64,000 nucleotides of DNA. Origin: Pseudovibrio denitrificans JCM 12308. GTDB lineage: Bacteria > Pseudomonadota > Alphaproteobacteria > Rhizobiales > Stappiaceae. The stretch covers positions 1 through 64,000 of the forward strand of contig NZ_BAZK01000008.1 of assembly GCF_001310815.1 (NCBI RefSeq), written 5' to 3'. The stretch's first letter is position 1; every line of letters starts with the position of its first letter. A program made the position numbers and the translations under genes. Below, in pieces: positions 54,220 through 62,983 of this stretch. The notes below the pieces were generated by a model, which worked only from the letters and a program-made list of their open reading frames with translations, was not told the DNA's origin and searched no databases.

Positions 54220-55842
54220 ATGACGAAAAAAAAGATTTTCGAAGTTCCGCTATATCCATATGTCCGATCACCGGATCAGGATGCGGAAAAGGCAGTGCGC
54301 CATAAGGTTGTTGTGGTGGGAGCGGGCCCGATTGGTCTGGCCGCAGCAATTGAACTGGCCATGCAGGATATTGAAGTTGTTGTTGTCGATGACAACGACA
54401 AGGTGAGCTGGGGTTCTCGCGCGGTTTGTTATGCAAAGCGCCCGCTGGAAATCCTCGACCGTATCGGCTGTGGTGATCAGTTTGTCGACAAAGGCGTCCA
54501 GTGGAACGTGGGCAAGGTGTTCTTTGACGAGCGTCAGGTCTATCAGTTTGATCTGCTGCCGGAAGACGGTCACAAGCGTCCGGCTTTCATCAACCTGCAA
54601 CAGTATTACTTTGAAGAGTATCTGGTTGACCGGGTTAAAGAACTTCAGGCACAGGGCAAGCCAATTGAGATCCGTGGCAACAACAAGGTTGTTTCCGTTG
54701 ATCAGGGCAGCGACTTTGCAACTGTTGAGCTTGAAACACCGGAAGGCAACTACTCCGTTGAAGCGGACTGGGTGATCGCTTGTGACGGGGCTGCCTCTCC
54801 AATCCGTGCCATGATGGGTCTGGACTTTGTGGGCCGCATCTTTGAAGACAATTTCCTGATCGCCGATGTGGTTATGGAAGCAGACTTCCCGACAGAGCGC
54901 TGGTTCTGGTTCGACCCACCATTCAACCGCGGTCAGTCCGCTCTTCTTCATAAGCAGCCAGACAATGTGTGGCGCATCGACCTTCAGCTGGGCTGGGATG
55001 TCGACAAGGAAGAAGAGAAGAAGCCGGAAAACGTCATTCCGCGCCTGAAAGCTATGCTGGGCGAGGATGTAAACTTCGAGCTTGAGTGGGTTTCCATCTA
55101 CACCTTCCAGTGCCGCCGTATGGAACAGTTCCGCAAAGGCCGTGTGATCTTTGCTGGTGACAGTGCCCACCAGGTGTCTCCGTTCGGTGCCCGTGGTGCA
55201 AACTCCGGCCTACAGGACACAGACAACCTGATCTGGAAGCTGAAACTGGTGATGGACGGCACTGCGCCAATGAGCCTGCTGGACACCTATGATGAAGAGC
55301 GTATCTACGCTGCGGATGAGAACATTTTGAACTCTTCCCGCTCCACCGACTTCATCACACCGAAATCTGCTATCAGCCGCGTGTTCCGCGATGCTGTTCT
55401 GGACCTCTCCGAGGCTGCTGAATTTGCACGTCCGCTGGTGAACTCCGGTCGTCTGTCCGTTCCGGCCACCTATGACGGATCTTCGCTGAACAGCGATGAC
55501 TGTGCTGGCATGCCGGTGCGCTCCCGTCCGGGTTCTCCGGCAGCAGATGCACCAACGGCAAATGGCTGGTTGCTGGATCAGCTGGGCAACAAATTCCAGT
55601 TGCTGGCAATCAACGCGGATGTGCCGGACACTGTAGACGTTGGCGGCATCACCATCTCAGCGCTGCGTGTGAACGCGACAGATGAGATCAGGGATCGTTA
55701 TCTGGGAGATAAGTCTTCCGCTGTTTATCTGATGCGCCCGGACCAGCACGTGGCTGCCCGTTGGGAAACCTATGACGGCGCAAACGTTGCGCAGGCTCTG
55801 AACCGCGCTATCGGCATTTTTGAGCAGGAGGCCGCACAATGA
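54220..55842 (+). CDS. FAD-dependent aromatic hydroxylase (class A monooxygenase, MhpA-like)
   Basis: 540 residues with a GGAGG-type site before ATG 54220. Class A flavin monooxygenase motifs: VVVGAGPIGLAAAIELA near 31, DG motif (VIACDGAASPIRAMMG near 186) and GD motif (VIFAGDSAHQVSPFGARGANSGLQDTDNLIWKL near 309), with a thioredoxin-like C-terminal domain. Such enzymes ortho- or para-hydroxylate phenols with NAD(P)H and O2. Beside fumarylacetoacetase and maleylacetoacetate isomerase it probably makes the hydroquinone substrate for ring cleavage, for example homogentisate or gentisate from a hydroxyphenyl acid. The DUF2783 gene overlaps its stop by four bases. Confidence 0.92.
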   Translation: MTKKKIFEVPLYPYVRSPDQDAEKAVRHKVVVVGAGPIGLAAAIELAMQDIEVVVVDDNDKVSWGSRAVCYAKRPLEILDRIGCGDQFVDKGVQWNVGKVFFDERQVYQFDLLPEDGHKRPAFINLQQYYFEEYLVDRVKELQAQGKPIEIRGNNKVVSVDQGSDFATVELETPEGNYSVEADWVIACDGAASPIRAMMGLDFVGRIFEDNFLIADVVMEADFPTERWFWFDPPFNRGQSALLHKQPDNVWRIDLQLGWDVDKEEEKKPENVIPRLKAMLGEDVNFELEWVSIYTFQCRRMEQFRKGRVIFAGDSAHQVSPFGARGANSGLQDTDNLIWKLKLVMDGTAPMSLLDTYDEERIYAADENILNSSRSTDFITPKSAISRVFRDAVLDLSEAAEFARPLVNSGRLSVPATYDGSSLNSDDCAGMPVRSRPGSPAADAPTANGWLLDQLGNKFQLLAINADVPDTVDVGGITISALRVNATDEIRDRYLGDKSSAVYLMRPDQHVAARWETYDGANVAQALNRAIGIFEQEAAQ

Positions 55843-56048
55843 GCCATCTGAATACAAAAGCAAACATCGCCAAACCGGACGAGTTTTATCACGATCTTCT
55901 GGTTCTGCATGAAGGACGCTCTGAGAAGGAAAGCGAAGCGCTCAACGCCAAGCTGGTCCTCATCCTCGCCAATCACATTGGTGATGCAGATGTTCTTCGC
56001 GAAGCAATGGACCTGGCTGCCAACACACAGGGAGGAGGCGAGGCTTAA
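55839..56048 (+). CDS. DUF2783 small protein
   Basis: 69 residues, acidic. The family-like pattern is FYHDLLVLHEGRSEKESEALNAKLVLILANHIGD near 18-51. DUF2783 proteins are known mainly as small partners encoded after FAD-dependent aromatic hydroxylases, as here (ATGA overlap). A stabilising or regulatory subunit is inferred, with no biochemical evidence that I know. Confidence 0.82.
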   Translation: MSHLNTKANIAKPDEFYHDLLVLHEGRSEKESEALNAKLVLILANHIGDADVLREAMDLAANTQGGGEA

Positions 56049-56067
56049 TCGCCTCGGTTAGAGTCTT

Positions 56068-56610
56068 ATGAAAATTGAGCAAATTCACCACGTTGCTTAC
56101 CGCTGTAAAGACGCAAAAGAGACTGTTGAGTGGTACACCAAAAACCTCAACATGGACTTTGTGCTGGCGATTGCAGAGGACAAAGTTCCTTCCACACACG
56201 AACCTGACCCGTACATGCACCTGTTCCTTGATGCAGGCAACGGCAACGTGCTGGCGTTCTTTGAACTGCCAACAAAGCCGGAAATGGGCCGTGATGAGAA
56301 CACACCAATCTGGGTGCAGCACATTGCATTCAAGGTGAAGGATCGCGAAACCCTGATTGCCTTTAAAGAGCAGTTGGAAGCCAACGGCATCGACGTGCTG
56401 GGTGTGACTGATCACTCCATCTTCCACTCCATCTACTTCTTCGATCCAAACGGACACCGCATCGAGCTGGCTTGTCCGGATCCAGCAGAAGAAGAGAAGT
56501 TGAAGCGTCTCGATGCTGTGAAGTGGGACATGCTGGAAGAGTGGAGCCGCACCAAGAAAGCGCCAAAACACGCTGACTGGCTGCACGCAAAAGAACTCGG
56601 CAAAGTCTAA
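56068..56610 (+). CDS. VOC-family protein (glyoxalase/extradiol dioxygenase fold)
   Basis: 180 residues: two beta-alpha-beta-beta-beta modules. Potential metal ligands are all in the expected places: H8 (EQIHHVAYR), E66 (VLAFFELP), H85 (WVQHIAFKV) and E133 (GHRIELACP). A helical tail of about 40 residues (EEKLKRLDAVKWDMLEEW) follows. VOC members include glyoxalase I, epimerases and ring-cleaving extradiol dioxygenases. It lies after the FAD hydroxylase and DUF2783 in an operon without another obvious dioxygenase, so a ring-cleavage or isomerase role is possible but unproven. Confidence 0.82.
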   Translation: MKIEQIHHVAYRCKDAKETVEWYTKNLNMDFVLAIAEDKVPSTHEPDPYMHLFLDAGNGNVLAFFELPTKPEMGRDENTPIWVQHIAFKVKDRETLIAFKEQLEANGIDVLGVTDHSIFHSIYFFDPNGHRIELACPDPAEEEKLKRLDAVKWDMLEEWSRTKKAPKHADWLHAKELGKV

Positions 56611-56704
56611 TTTTTTAAGACGACCTGCCTGAGGGGCGGGGACTGGGAGGTTCCCGTTCTTCATCTGACAAAATAATTTTATTGGCATCTTAAGGGAGGG
56701 AGCC

Positions 56705-57754
56705 ATGGAATTCTTGAAGACGAAAGTTGCTCGCCGCACGCTGCTTGGCATGGCAACAGCTGCCATGTTGGCGCCAACTGCATTTGCAACTGCTGCATAC
56801 GCTGAAACAAAGCTGGTTCTTTCCAGCTGGCTACCACCACGCCATCCGATTGTGGTCAACGCAATCAAGCCGTGGGCGAAAGAAGTTAAAAAAGTTACTG
56901 ATGGCCGCGTGTCCGTGCGCGTTCTGGCAAAGCCAGCCGGCGCACCACCAGCCCACTTTGACATGGCTGCCGACGGTGTTGTCGACATCACCTACGGCCT
57001 GCACTCCTTCACCAAGGACAACCGCTTCCAGCGTTCCCGTATCGGTCAGTTCTCCTTCCTGGGTGATGACGCTGTTTCCGGTTCCAAAGCATTCTGGGAT
57101 GTTTACGCAAACGATCTGGATGCACAGGCTGAGCACAAAGGCACCAAAGTTCTTGGTCTCTTCGTTCATGGCCCAGGCGTGTTCCATAACAACGTGCGCA
57201 AGCTGAACACTCCAGCTGACATCGAAGGCCTGAAGATCCGTGTTCCGGGCGGTTACATTGCTGATCTGGCAAGCGATCTGGGCGCATCTCCTTTGTTCAT
57301 GCCATCCGGTGAAGTCTACGAGACCCTGTCTCGCGGCATCATCGACGGCGTGACCTTCACTTATGAAGCTCTGACAGCGTTCAAACTGCTGGATCACGTG
57401 AAGTACTCCATGCGCGTTCCTGGCGGCATCTACAACACCACATGGTTCCTCGTCATGAACGAAGGCAAATGGGGTGAGATCTCCGCTGAAGATCAGGCTG
57501 CAATCATGGCGATCTCCGGCGATGCGTTTGCTGAGCGCGTTGGTAAGGCATGGAACGGTGCTGACGAGAAAGCAATCGAGCGCATCAACAAAGCTGGCAT
57601 CGAAATCTATGATGCATCTCCTGAAATGGTTGCGGCCATCAAGGAAAAAGCGGCTGCTTATGAGACCGAATGGGCAAAAGCAGTTGCAGAAGACGGCTTT
57701 GACGGCGCTGCTGCTCTTGACAAGTTCCGTAAATCTACAGGCGTAGAAAATTGA
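56705..57754 (+). CDS. TRAP transporter substrate-binding protein (DctP family)
   Basis: 349 residues. The N-terminus has KTKVARRTLLGMATAAMLAP, a signal with an RR pair, possibly Tat-like, ending near AYAE. The mature part has VLSSWLPPRHPIVVNAIKPW near 39, a ligand-Arg segment (LKIRVPGGYIADLASDLGA) near 178 and GEVYETLSRGIIDGVTF near 201. A GGGAGGG site precedes ATG 56705. Part of a complete TRAP set that follows the aromatic operon, so a hydroxyaromatic acid is a reasonable ligand guess. Confidence 0.92.
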   Translation: MEFLKTKVARRTLLGMATAAMLAPTAFATAAYAETKLVLSSWLPPRHPIVVNAIKPWAKEVKKVTDGRVSVRVLAKPAGAPPAHFDMAADGVVDITYGLHSFTKDNRFQRSRIGQFSFLGDDAVSGSKAFWDVYANDLDAQAEHKGTKVLGLFVHGPGVFHNNVRKLNTPADIEGLKIRVPGGYIADLASDLGASPLFMPSGEVYETLSRGIIDGVTFTYEALTAFKLLDHVKYSMRVPGGIYNTTWFLVMNEGKWGEISAEDQAAIMAISGDAFAERVGKAWNGADEKAIERINKAGIEIYDASPEMVAAIKEKAAAYETEWAKAVAEDGFDGAAALDKFRKSTGVEN

Positions 57755-58263
57755 TCGGGTCTAACAACAGGTCCGGGGGCGCATCGCGGGTGCGCTCCCT
57801 CGCCAACCTCATTGAGCTTGGCCTTGGAATATGTTGCGCGTTACTCCTCGCGGGTCTGACTGGCCTTACAGTCGTTGATGTGGTTGGCCGTTACTGGTTC
57901 AACGCTCCTGTTCGCGGTGCTTTCGAAATCACCCAGCTCATGCTTGGCGCTCTGGTTTTCGCAGCTCTTCCGCTGACAACCTCTCGTAAAGAACATGTTG
58001 AAGTGGACATGATCTACGGCATGGTTCCACCCGTCATGCAATCAGTGATGAAGGGCATAGCCTGGTCTGTCTCCACGGTCACTCTGGTGATCCTCTCCTG
58101 GCGACTGGCCGCTCATGCTGAACGCCTGATGGAAGATGGCGCTGTGACCAATGCTCTGGACATTCCACTGGCACCCCTTTCCTGGATCGCTGCTGTCTCT
58201 GCGCTGCTGAGCGCCTGTTACACCTTCGTATTCTTCAAAAAAGCATTCCGCAGAGGTTTTTAA
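57751..58263 (+). CDS. TRAP transporter small permease (DctQ type)
   Basis: 170 residues starting with TTG at 57751, which overlaps the receptor stop by four bases; other in-frame starts come later within the first helix. Helices: about 25-45 (LGICCALLLAGLTGLTVVDV), 58-77 (AFEITQLMLGALVFAALPL), 95-115 and 135-155. HVEVDMIYGMVPPVMQ is DctQ-typical. The large permease begins four bases after its stop. Confidence 0.87.
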   Translation: MIGSNNRSGGASRVRSLANLIELGLGICCALLLAGLTGLTVVDVVGRYWFNAPVRGAFEITQLMLGALVFAALPLTTSRKEHVEVDMIYGMVPPVMQSVMKGIAWSVSTVTLVILSWRLAAHAERLMEDGAVTNALDIPLAPLSWIAAVSALLSACYTFVFFKKAFRRGF

Positions 58264-58267
58264 AGTC

Positions 58268-59583
58268 ATGTTTGAGTCCCTTCTCGGCTTTGCAGCTCTG
58301 CTCGTCCTCATTTTCCTGCGCGTGCCAATCGCGTTCGCCATGATCTTTGTCGGCGCCATCGGCTTTGCTGGATGCGCGGATGGTCCGCCACATGGTCCGT
58401 TGTCAGTACCGTTGGTTTTGAAACCAGCCTGTCTTACTCGCTTTCCGTTGTTCCACTGTTCATCCTCATGGGCAACCTGCTCACCATCTCCGGTGTCAGC
58501 CACGGCCTCTATGCTGCTGCAAACCGCCTGCTGGGCGGCGCGCGCGGAGGCCTTGCCATGGCATCAGTTGTGGCGTGTGGTGGTTTCTCTGCGGTTTGCG
58601 GATCGTCTCTGGCAACGGCTGCCACCATGTCCAAAGTGGCCATGCCCTCTATGCGCAAATACGGCTACGCGGACAGTCTTGCCTCTGGCTCCATCGCAGC
58701 TGGCGGCACCCTTGGCATTTTGATCCCGCCATCTGTGGTGATGATCATCTACGGCCTGCTGACAGAATCCGACATCGGCAAGCTGTTCATCGCGGGTGTT
58801 ATTCCGGGCATTCTGGGACTCTTGCTCTATATCGGCGCCATCTACGTCGCCACGCTACTCAACCCGTCTCTCGCTCCCAAGGCTGAAGGTGTTGAACCGT
58901 TCAGCAAAAAGGAACAGCTTGGTGTCTTCGCCGTGCTTGGCCTGTTTGCTGTGATCATGGTGGGTATTTACGGCGGTTTCTTCACCCCGACTGAAGCAGC
59001 TGGCATCGGCGCTGGTACGTCGTTCCTGATCGCGCTGCTCATGGGCGGCATGACCATAAAAAACCTCTACCACGCCATGCTGGAGAGTGCCCGCACCACG
59101 GCCATGATCTTCATGATCATCATCGGCGCGGAAGTGTTTTCCAACTTCGTCAACTTTGCAGGCCTGCCGGATACGCTGGCAGAATGGGTGCTGGACCTTG
59201 AGCTGAATGCCTACATGGTGATCCTCGGTATTGTGCTCATCTACATCGTGCTGGGCTGTGTGTTGGAAAGCCTCTCCATGATCCTGCTGACCGTGCCGGT
59301 GTTCTACCCGCTCATTCTGGAGCTGGATTTCGGCCACGAAATGCTGGCAGATCCGGAAGCTGTACTGATCTGGTTTGCCGTAATCGTTGTGGTGGTGACG
59401 GAGATCAGTCTGATTTCACCTCCCGTTGGCCTCAACGTGTTCGTGCTGCGCAACGTGCTGCAGGATGTGAAACTCTCCACCATCTTCAAGGGCGTGTTCC
59501 CGTTCTGGGTTTCCGACCTTGTCCGCCTCGCGCTGCTGATCGCGGTCCCCGGCTTCTCACTTTGGCTTGTTGGAGCCATGTAG
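58268..59583 (+). CDS. TRAP transporter large permease (DctM type; one-base frameshift)
   Basis: About 438 residues after restoring a base at 58368/58369: the frame from ATG 58268 (MFESLLGFAALLVLIFLRVP) reads MIFVGAIGFA, then breaks, and continues WMRGWSATWSVVSTVGF in the other frame. DctM features: SVVPLFILMGNLLTISGVS, TLGILIPPSVVMIIYGLLTESD and a conserved VLESLSMILLTVPVFYPL stretch. The gene is followed by an intrinsic terminator. Confidence 0.9.
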
Positions 59584-59611
59584 GTCTGAGGGATCTTTGA
59601 TCATCGCAAAG

Positions 59612-59636
59612 GGGAGGGCATCAGCTCTCCCTTTTT
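59612..59636 (+). terminator. Intrinsic terminator after the TRAP operon
   Basis: GGGAGGGC (59612-59619) pairs with GCTCTCCC (59624-59631) with one G-T wobble, loop ATCA, then T5. An AAAG upstream pairs partly with the T-tract. Confidence 0.85.
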
Positions 59637-59768
59637 GCTTTGAGGATCGAGCGGCTCAAAGAATTTCATCGAACCACTTCACTCATCTCGCATCCTAACA
59701 ATCCCAAGAACGGGCAATTAACCCGCAAGGCCCATAGTACCCGCAACCATAATAAGGCTGAGGGTTTC

Positions 59769-61019
59769 ATGGCTCCTAACATCGCCATTATCGGGGCTGG
59801 CCCAACCGGGCTCACAGCAGCGATTGAACTCAAGCGTCGCGGTATCATTCCATCTTTGTTTGAAGCGCGAAACTGTCTGGGCGGACAGTGGGCCTATGAG
59901 GTCCTCACCGACGAGCCGGTCGACGTTCGCGATCCGCAGAGCCAAAGCGTCTACTCGGCCATGTACCCCAAATTGCGCGCCAACCTGCCCAAACGCGCCA
60001 TGCAGATCAGCGACTATAAACTGCCGGAAGAGCTGGAGCTGTTTCCGGGCCGCGTTCAGGTGCTGGACTACATCGACGCCACCGCCAAAGCCGCCGGCAT
60101 CTCAAACCTCATCGAGTTCAACACGCCAGTGCAACACGTAGAAAAAGCTGGCGATGGCTGGCGTGTGACCACGGAAGGCACCCAACGGATCTTCACCCAT
60201 GTAATCGTGGCGACGGGCAAGGACAGCTACCCGAATATAGCCAAGATTGACGGATTGGAGAGTTTTGAGGGCTCCGTCACCCACTCCCAGTCCTACCGTC
60301 TGCCGAACCTTTATGAGGGCAAGCGCGTTGCTCTGATCGGCGCTTGCGTTTCCTCCGAAGACATCTCTTTGGACCTGAGTCCGCACGCCGAGCAGGTCTA
60401 CATCTGCGGCACATTTCCTCCCAACGGACACAAGTGCTATGTGCGCAATGGCCTTTATGGGCAGAGCCTCAACATCAGCCAGCATGACCGGCCCGCACGC
60501 GTGGAAGGCAAGAACATCTACCTACAAAACGGTGAGGTGCTCTATGACGTCGATGCCATCATCCTGTGCACCGGCTACATCTACGACTTCCCGTTTCTGA
60601 AGGGCTCCCTGAACGACATTGAGCTGAGCGGTTGCTCCATCGGCCCGCTTTACCTCAACATGTTCTATCCATCCGACCCAACACTCATTTTCCTCGGCCT
60701 GCCACGCTTTACGGTGCACTTTGCCAGCATCCAATTGCAGAGCGTCTACTGCGCCAAAATCCTGAGTGGGGAGTTGGAGCTGCCTCCGATTGAGGAGATT
60801 AAAGCAGAAGTCGCCAATGGCGGCTGCGTGCTGCAAAAAGATCCGGCCAATTTGGAGGAATACCACAACAGCGTGTTCGAATGCTTTGCGCGCCTGAGTG
60901 ATATGACCGGCGAGCCTCATCTGGATTGGAAAGGCTTTTTGAACACGCTGAACGACCATAAACGTCACTATCAGCAGGATTATCGCCAGTATCCTTTCAC
61001 ATATGACCTGAAAGAGTAG
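59769..61019 (+). CDS. Flavin-containing monooxygenase-family oxidoreductase
   Basis: 416 residues from ATG 59769 with GAGGG upstream; the open frame from 59640 overlaps a terminator and lacks support. FAD motif IAIIGAGPTGLTAAIELKRR near 5. The FMO signature is F-x-G-x-x-x-H-x-x-x-Y (SFEGSVTHSQSYR near 172). The NADP motif VALIGACVSSEDISLDL near 191 has GAC in place of the usual GGG, and an ATG-type dehydrogenase motif (VIVATGKDSYPN) lies near 155. FMOs oxygenate N or S groups of small compounds such as trimethylamine or hypotaurine; the substrate here is unknown. Confidence 0.88.
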   Translation: MAPNIAIIGAGPTGLTAAIELKRRGIIPSLFEARNCLGGQWAYEVLTDEPVDVRDPQSQSVYSAMYPKLRANLPKRAMQISDYKLPEELELFPGRVQVLDYIDATAKAAGISNLIEFNTPVQHVEKAGDGWRVTTEGTQRIFTHVIVATGKDSYPNIAKIDGLESFEGSVTHSQSYRLPNLYEGKRVALIGACVSSEDISLDLSPHAEQVYICGTFPPNGHKCYVRNGLYGQSLNISQHDRPARVEGKNIYLQNGEVLYDVDAIILCTGYIYDFPFLKGSLNDIELSGCSIGPLYLNMFYPSDPTLIFLGLPRFTVHFASIQLQSVYCAKILSGELELPPIEEIKAEVANGGCVLQKDPANLEEYHNSVFECFARLSDMTGEPHLDWKGFLNTLNDHKRHYQQDYRQYPFTYDLKE

Positions 61020-61061
61020 AACGCACCTCTCCAAAAATCTCCTCTTGCCTTTATGCGATTC

Positions 61062-61093
61062 ATATACGATATGTATATTAAACGTATAAGGAG
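61062..61093. promoter_or_regulatory. Inverted repeat and strong ribosome-binding site before the ParD-like gene
   Basis: ATATAC-GATAT-GTATAT (61062-61078) is a perfect 6-5-6 dyad just upstream of AAGGAG (61088-61093). A second partial copy (CGTATAA) follows. This matches the layout of an autoregulatory ribbon-helix-helix operator, as in ParD antitoxins. Confidence 0.55.
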
Positions 61094-61100
61094 CCTTTCC

Positions 61101-61307
61101 ATGGGCATTGTCAAAATCTCTGATGACCTGCACGAGGAAATCAGAAAAGCGAGCACCGTCATGTCTCGCTCCATCAACGCACAGGCAGAGTTCTGGATCA
61201 AAATGGGTATGCTTGCCGAGCTGAACCCAACCCTGACTTATTCTGAGCTGGTGCAACAGCAACTGAAAGCCTGCAAACTCGCCCCGCCTGAGGTGATTGA
61301 GACATGA
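61101..61307 (+). CDS. ParD-like ribbon-helix-helix protein
   Basis: 68 residues from ATG 61101, seven bases after AAGGAG. MGIVKISDDLHEEIRKAS reads as the beta strand and first helix of a ribbon-helix-helix protein, followed by VMSRSINAQAEFWIKMGMLAELNP. It matches my memory of the ParD-like family (formerly DUF3423). No ParE toxin follows; instead its stop overlaps the start of methionine aminopeptidase by four bases (61304-61307). Confidence 0.8.
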   Translation: MGIVKISDDLHEEIRKASTVMSRSINAQAEFWIKMGMLAELNPTLTYSELVQQQLKACKLAPPEVIET

Positions 61308-62083
61308 GCGCGATTATCATCAAAAACGCCGATGAAATCGACCTGATGCGTCAATCCGGCAAGCTGCTGGCTCAGGTCTTCAAAATGCTGGAAGATGTTG
61401 TAAAGCCCGGTGTTTCCACGCTGGAGATCAACGATCGCGTTGAGGATTACATCGTCAACGAGCTGCAAGCCCGCCCAGCTAGCAAAGGCCAATACGGCTA
61501 CAAGTTCGCGCTCAACTCTTCCATCAACGAGGTGGTCTGTCACGGCATCCCGGATAAGAACCGCAAGCTGAAAGCCTCAGACATCATCAACGTTGATATC
61601 ACATTGGAGAAAGACGGCTTCATCGCAGATTCCAGCAGTACCTTTGTGATGCCCGGCGCCTCTCGCAAAACGCAGAAGCTGGTCAAAACCACCTACAAAG
61701 CCATGTGGGCTGGCATCAAAGAAGTACGCCCCGGTGCGAGACTGGGGGATGTAGGCGCCGCCATTCAGCAGACCGCAGAAAAAGCAGGCTACTCCGTGGT
61801 TCGCGACTACTGCGGCCACGGCATTGGCCGCGACATGCACGAAGGCCCATCCGTCATGCACTTCGGCAAACGCGGCACCGGAACCCTGCTCAAGGAAGGC
61901 ATGACCTTCACCATCGAGCCCATGATCAACGCAGGCACTGAACTCACCGTGACCAAAGAAGACGGCTGGACCGTAGAAACCCTCGACCGCCAACTCTCCG
62001 CCCAATGGGAACACACCGTGCTGGTCACAGCCGATGGTTTCGAGGTGCTCACATTGCGGGAAGGGGAGAAGGTGCCGGGGTAG
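61304..62083 (+). CDS. map: Type I methionine aminopeptidase
   Basis: 259 residues. Pita-bread fold with the five metal ligands: DINNVDI-type Asp (IINVDITLEKDGFIADSS, two Asp), His in YCGHGIGRDMHEGP, Glu in FTIEPMINAG and Glu in QWEHTVLVT. It removes initiator methionine. This is probably not the main housekeeping copy, which is usually elsewhere, and it differs in being coupled to a ParD-like gene. It begins within the ParD-like stop codon. Confidence 0.94.
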   Translation: MSAIIIKNADEIDLMRQSGKLLAQVFKMLEDVVKPGVSTLEINDRVEDYIVNELQARPASKGQYGYKFALNSSINEVVCHGIPDKNRKLKASDIINVDITLEKDGFIADSSSTFVMPGASRKTQKLVKTTYKAMWAGIKEVRPGARLGDVGAAIQQTAEKAGYSVVRDYCGHGIGRDMHEGPSVMHFGKRGTGTLLKEGMTFTIEPMINAGTELTVTKEDGWTVETLDRQLSAQWEHTVLVTADGFEVLTLREGEKVPG

Positions 62084-62111
62084 GGGACCTGAGGCTCTCG
62101 CCTCTTCTCAC

Positions 62112-62965
62112 CTAATGCCGATACCGTTCCTCAGCTTCGTAATAGGCATCGAAGCCGACGGCTTTTTGCAGGTCTTCGAAGCTCATGGCTGGCTCGGGGA
62201 AGATGCCTTGCTTCATTTGAGACAAAGCATCCTGTTGAGCCTTGATCATGGCCATGAGGCCGGTGAAGGGGTAGGTGGAGATGGCGTAGCCCAGCTCTTG
62301 CAGTTCAGCAGGCTGAAGGAACGGGGTGAGCCCGCCTTCCAGCATGTTTGCCATTTTTGGACCCTCCACCTCATCGCAGTAACGCTTCATTTCTTCAACG
62401 GTTCGCGGTGCTTCCACGAAGGTCATGTCCGCGCCGATCTCTCGGAAGGTTTTGGCGCGCGCAATGGCTTCATCCAGACCATGTTCAGCGCGGGCATCTG
62501 TGCGAGCAAGGATGAGAATGTCGGCACCTTCATTTTTGGCATCAACCGCAGCCCGGATGCGCATGAACGCCTCATCCCGTTCCACCACGTGCTTGCCCTT
62601 TGTGTGACCGCAGCGTTTGGGCGCAACCTGATCTTCAATCATTACGCAGGCCATGCCTGCACTGGCATAGCTTTAACCGTGCGTTTGACGTTGAGCGCGT
62701 TGCCGTAACCCGTATCTCCATCTCCAATCACCGGAATGCTGGTTGCAGAGGCGATGTTGCGGGCCTGATCAACCATCTCGGCATAGGAGATGAGGCCAGC
62801 ATCGGGTTGCCCAAGGCGGGAGGCAGAAACACCAAAGCCGCTCATGAAAGCAAGAGGAAAACCTGCCTGCTCAATCAAGCGAGCGGAAAGGGCATTCCAG
62901 CAGCAAGGGGTTACATTCAGTTCGCCGCTCTCAAACAGAGCCTTGAGTACCTGTGCTTTTGACAT
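62112..62965 (-). CDS. Isocitrate lyase/PEP mutase-family lyase (one-base frameshift)
   Basis: About 285 residues after restoring one base near 62668/62669: the frame from ATG 62965 (MSKAQVLKALFESGELNVTP) runs to VKRTVKA, and YASAGMACVMIEDQVAPKRCGH continues in the next. Motifs: GDGDTGYGNALN (metal Asp) and EDQVAPKRCGH, the K(K/R)CGH catalytic loop of 2-methylisocitrate-lyase and 2,3-dimethylmalate-lyase-like enzymes. It cleaves a C-C bond of a hydroxy-acid, or acts as an oxaloacetate-decarboxylase-like enzyme. Downstream of a TRAP permease, so it probably works on the imported acid. Confidence 0.88.
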
Positions 62966-62983
62966 GGTTGAGCTCCCCAGTTC

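Noticed and set aside
8638..62965. Programmed ribosomal frameshifting as an explanation for the broken genes
   Set aside because: No common slippery heptamer or downstream structure was seen, and the sites are in unrelated genes.
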